DNA of 64,000 nucleotides. Source: an uncultured Pseudocitrobacter sp. (lineage in GTDB: Bacteria > Pseudomonadota > Gammaproteobacteria > Enterobacterales > Enterobacteriaceae). The notes below the pieces were generated by a model. The model made no database searches. It saw nothing but the letters and a program-made list of their open reading frames with translations, and was not told the DNA's origin. The translations under genes were made by a program, and so were the position numbers. This document shows, piece after piece, positions 63,963 through 64,000 of this stretch (position 1 is the stretch's first letter; every line of letters starts with the position of its first letter). The stretch lies in NCBI GenBank assembly GCA_913778145.1, contig CAJYVI010000070.1, positions 1-64,000 on the forward strand. Direction: 5' to 3'.

Positions 63963-64000
63963 CTAAAACTCAAACTGATAGAGCAAATCAAGCGCCTGGT
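63963..64000 (-). CDS. tamB: TamB, last codons only (rest outside window)
   Basis: Reading the minus strand from the right edge gives QALDLLYQFEF followed by a TAG stop (63965-63963), the conserved C-terminus of TamB, which interacts with TamA. Adjacent to ytfP as in E. coli. Confidence 0.9.
   Translation of the reverse strand, partial: QALDLLYQFEF

Overview
The window is chromosomal DNA of an enteric bacterium (Enterobacteriaceae). The backbone follows the E. coli/Salmonella order almost gene for gene: valS, yjgM, rraB, argI, tabA, then pyrLBI, ridA, mgtA, treRBC, nrdDG, then cybC, pmbA, darP, mpl, fbp, the yjfF-ytfTRQ transporter, ppa, chpBS, ytfP and the last codons of tamB. The presence of miaE and a 902-residue MgtA points towards a Salmonella/Citrobacter/Enterobacter-type genome rather than E. 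coli K-12. Genus cannot be fixed from the sequence alone. No tRNA, rRNA, IS element, integrase or CRISPR array was seen.

Two accessory blocks interrupt the backbone. Island 1 (about 5.7-29.0 kb, between tabA and pyrL) starts with a complete seven-gene chaperone-usher fimbrial operon of P-pilus/Mrp type (6278-12992) and a FimW-like LuxR-type regulator (13016-13678). Next comes what looks like one long operon (13778-25366): a 65-residue Cys-rich peptide with a double-glycine leader, a membrane-anchored DsbA-like CHYC thioredoxin protein, an LpxL-type acyltransferase-like protein, a C39 peptidase-containing ABC exporter, a MacA-MacB-NodT tripartite pump, and a small fatty-acid-synthase set (ketosynthase, MaoC dehydratase, acyl carrier protein, ketoreductase). 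It ends at a strong hairpin. The order suggests a secreted, disulfide-bonded and possibly acylated microcin-like peptide system. This is the most interesting content of the window. Island 1 closes with regulators: a tandem degenerate HD/HD-GYP protein, a MarT/FidL-like membrane regulator pair, a PapI/FaeA-like regulator and a small unknown ORF.

Island 2 (41.7-50.5 kb, between nrdG and cybC, minus strand) is the EF_0829-EF_0839-type gene set: a PRD protein, an SFCGS glycine-rich protein, DUF4312, DUF4311 and DUF4310 proteins, an amidohydrolase, a DgaE-like PLP ammonia-lyase and a DgaF-like KDGP aldolase. A secreted beta-propeller lactonase-like protein and an MtlR/BglG-type PTS-controlled regulator follow. 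It reads as uptake and breakdown of an unidentified amino-sugar or amino-acid-like carbon source, probably under CRP control.

Several regulatory sites are readable: tandem ARG boxes before argI, the pyrBI attenuator with a frame-shifted pyrL, an Mg-sensing mgtL leader peptide, the TreR operator, and two FNR sites with paired NrdR boxes before nrdD. A palindromic element of about 90-110 bp is present in four intergenic copies, one of them inverted; REP-type palindromes lie in other gaps.
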